A stretch of DNA of 6,460 nt, taken from the NCBI GenBank assembly GCA_034716155.1, contig JAYEFR010000002.1:1-6460 (forward strand). The letters are read 5' to 3'. The notes below the pieces were generated by a model. It was not told the origin of the DNA, searched no databases, and saw nothing but the letters and a program-made list of their open reading frames with translations. Every line of letters begins with the position of its first letter. Position 1 is the stretch's first letter. The translations under genes and the position numbers were made by a program. This DNA comes from JAGGYK01 sp034716155. GTDB lineage: Bacteria > Desulfobacterota > Desulfomonilia > UBA1062. This document shows positions 5,291 through 6,460 of this stretch, in pieces.

Positions 5291-6460
5291 ATGGAAGCAA
5301 ATGAACATAGGATACTTATTGTAGATGATGAAGAAAATGTCCTGAAGGCCTTAAAAAGGGCATTTTCCGAGGATGGGTATACAGTGGATACATACACATC
5401 ACCTAAAGATGCGCTGGCATTCTTGGCCGGGCAAAGGGTCTCTGCGATCATATCTGATTTCATGATGCCGGAGATGAACGGCCTGGAATTTCTTTTGCAG
5501 GCAAGTGAAATCATTCCTGATTCTGTAAAGGTAATACTTACCGGCCACGCCAATTTAGAGATGGCCATAAAGGCCATAAACAGCGGTGCTGTATATGGGT
5601 ATCTTACAAAGCCATGGGATAACGATCATATAAGGGTCTTTTTAAAGAATGCGCTCAAGAAATATGAGCTTGAGAAAGAAAACAAAAGACTTAACAATCT
5701 TCTTAAAAAGAGAAATGAACAGCTTAAGGATATGAATCAGAATCTAGAGGAAAAGGTCAAAGAGCAGACACAGTTTATCACGACTCAGTTTAATAAATTA
5801 AAGGTCACCTTCATGGAGACTGTAAAGGCATTCAGCAGGACAGTAGAACTCAGGAATCCGGAGATAGGTGTGCACATGGGCAGGGTAGCTAACATCTCCA
5901 AGTCCATTGCCGAGAATATGGGCATCAAGGGCGAAGATCTGCAGGACATAGTGGTGGCGGCGTGGCTTCATGATATAGGCAAGATTGGTCTGCCTGATGC
6001 TATAATGGAAAAGGAAGAAAAAAGGCTTACGGATGAGGAAAAAGGCCTGCTTCGCGAGCATCCAAAGTTGGGAGAGATATGTCTGAAGAGTATACCTGGG
6101 TTTGAAAATGTAAGTATGATAGTCAGACATCACCATGAGAGGTATAATGGTGGGGGCTTTCCGGATAGCCTTTATGAGGAGCGTATCCCGTTAGGTTCCA
6201 GGGTTATTTGTGCAGCGGATGCATTTGATAAAAGGGTTTATTCACTGGGTTATGGTCATCCGGAACAGGTGGATAAGGCATGGGAGTATATTAAGGCCTT
6301 TTCAGGCAAATTCTTTGATCCGGATGTGGTAGGCGCCTTAGACACGGTTGGTAAATTATGGAAGAAATCTATCAAAAGACTGGATATACCTAAGAAGGTT
6401 GTCATAGACAGGTTAAAGGCTGAGCTTATCCTTGCTGAAGATTTAAGGACAAAATCAGGG
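5291..6460 (+). CDS. Response regulator with HD-GYP cyclic-di-GMP phosphodiesterase domain (RpfG-like), right end cut
   Basis: 390 codons are visible and the frame is open at the window edge. The receiver (about 5-122) has Asp12/Asp13, phospho-acceptor Asp56 in SDFMMP, Thr84 and Lys107 in KPWD. A coiled coil (122-165) ends in NLEEKVKEQTQF. The HD-GYP domain (about 170-350) should hydrolyse cyclic-di-GMP. Candidate metal ligands are Glu186, His195, His227-Asp228 (HDIGK), His257, His281-His282 (HHE) and Asp310. Departures from the family: the signature reads GFP (289-291), the preceding Asp-Gly is Asn-Gly, and the usual ALTS-x-RPYR loop is replaced by a different segment after Asp313. FDPDVVGAL (342-350) closes the domain. 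Residues 368-390 (KKVVIDRLK to RTKSG) look like the start of the module found alone at 4084. ATG 5291 follows AGGAAAGGCAGG (5272-5283). Phosphorylation by the island's kinases would switch cyclic-di-GMP breakdown. The receiver's gene-order relation to RpfG is functional analogy only. Confidence 0.92.
   Translation, partial: MEANEHRILIVDDEENVLKALKRAFSEDGYTVDTYTSPKDALAFLAGQRVSAIISDFMMPEMNGLEFLLQASEIIPDSVKVILTGHANLEMAIKAINSGAVYGYLTKPWDNDHIRVFLKNALKKYELEKENKRLNNLLKKRNEQLKDMNQNLEEKVKEQTQFITTQFNKLKVTFMETVKAFSRTVELRNPEIGVHMGRVANISKSIAENMGIKGEDLQDIVVAAWLHDIGKIGLPDAIMEKEEKRLTDEEKGLLREHPKLGEICLKSIPGFENVSMIVRHHHERYNGGGFPDSLYEERIPLGSRVICAADAFDKRVYSLGYGHPEQVDKAWEYIKAFSGKFFDPDVVGALDTVGKLWKKSIKRLDIPKKVVIDRLKAELILAEDLRTKSG

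Noticed and set aside
5301..5303. ATG ten bases into the REC-HD-GYP gene
   Set aside because: It is out of frame with the receiver. ATG 5291 is in frame and has a suitable upstream purine tract.

Overview
The window looks like a signalling island from a Gram-negative bacterium of moderate GC. It is probably from a metagenome or draft assembly, because a run of exactly 100 N interrupts one gene. Heavy use of AGG/AGA arginine and ATA isoleucine codons, long-DHp histidine kinases, RpfG-like receivers ending in a Lys-Pro-Trp motif, HDOD and HD-GYP proteins, and tandem heptamers between genes would fit an uncultured Nitrospirota- or Desulfobacterota-like lineage. That placement is impression, not proof.

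Layout. Positions 2-88 hold the last 28 codons of a gene resembling four-helix-bundle (23S rRNA intervening-sequence) proteins. A 172-base non-coding stretch follows, carrying a heptamer array (about 109-184). From 261 to the right edge all genes are on the + strand and closely spaced: a soluble sensor-less histidine kinase (261-1163); a REC-coiled coil-PAS protein (1163-1990); a REC protein with a short conserved-looking tail (2034-2534); a membrane PAS histidine kinase split by the assembly gap (2638-2952 and 3054-4031); a small protein (4084-4407); an HDOD protein (4407-5264); and a REC-HD-GYP protein that runs off the window (5291-6460). Two gene pairs overlap by one base (TGATG at 1161-1165, TAGTG at 4405-4409). 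I see no convincing terminator between the genes, so one or a few operons are likely.

How the parts may work together. The two kinases belong to the same long-DHp subfamily. The three receivers share acidic pockets, SD-x-x-MP phosphorylation sites and KPW-(N/D) ends. No protein has a recognisable DNA-binding domain. The only recognisable enzymatic output is HD-GYP, normally a cyclic-di-GMP phosphodiesterase, next to an HDOD scaffold. The simplest reading is a phosphorelay controlling cyclic-di-GMP turnover and protein interaction rather than transcription. The small protein before HDOD appears to be a free-standing copy of the domain that begins at the C-terminus of the HD-GYP protein.

The most unusual non-coding feature is a set of three unrelated-looking tandem heptamer arrays. 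They share an AGT-N4 scaffold (the first on the opposite strand). Because 7 is not a multiple of 3, each array places stop codons in all three forward frames and none from the heptamer unit on the reverse strand. Two of the three sit directly on or after a stop codon.
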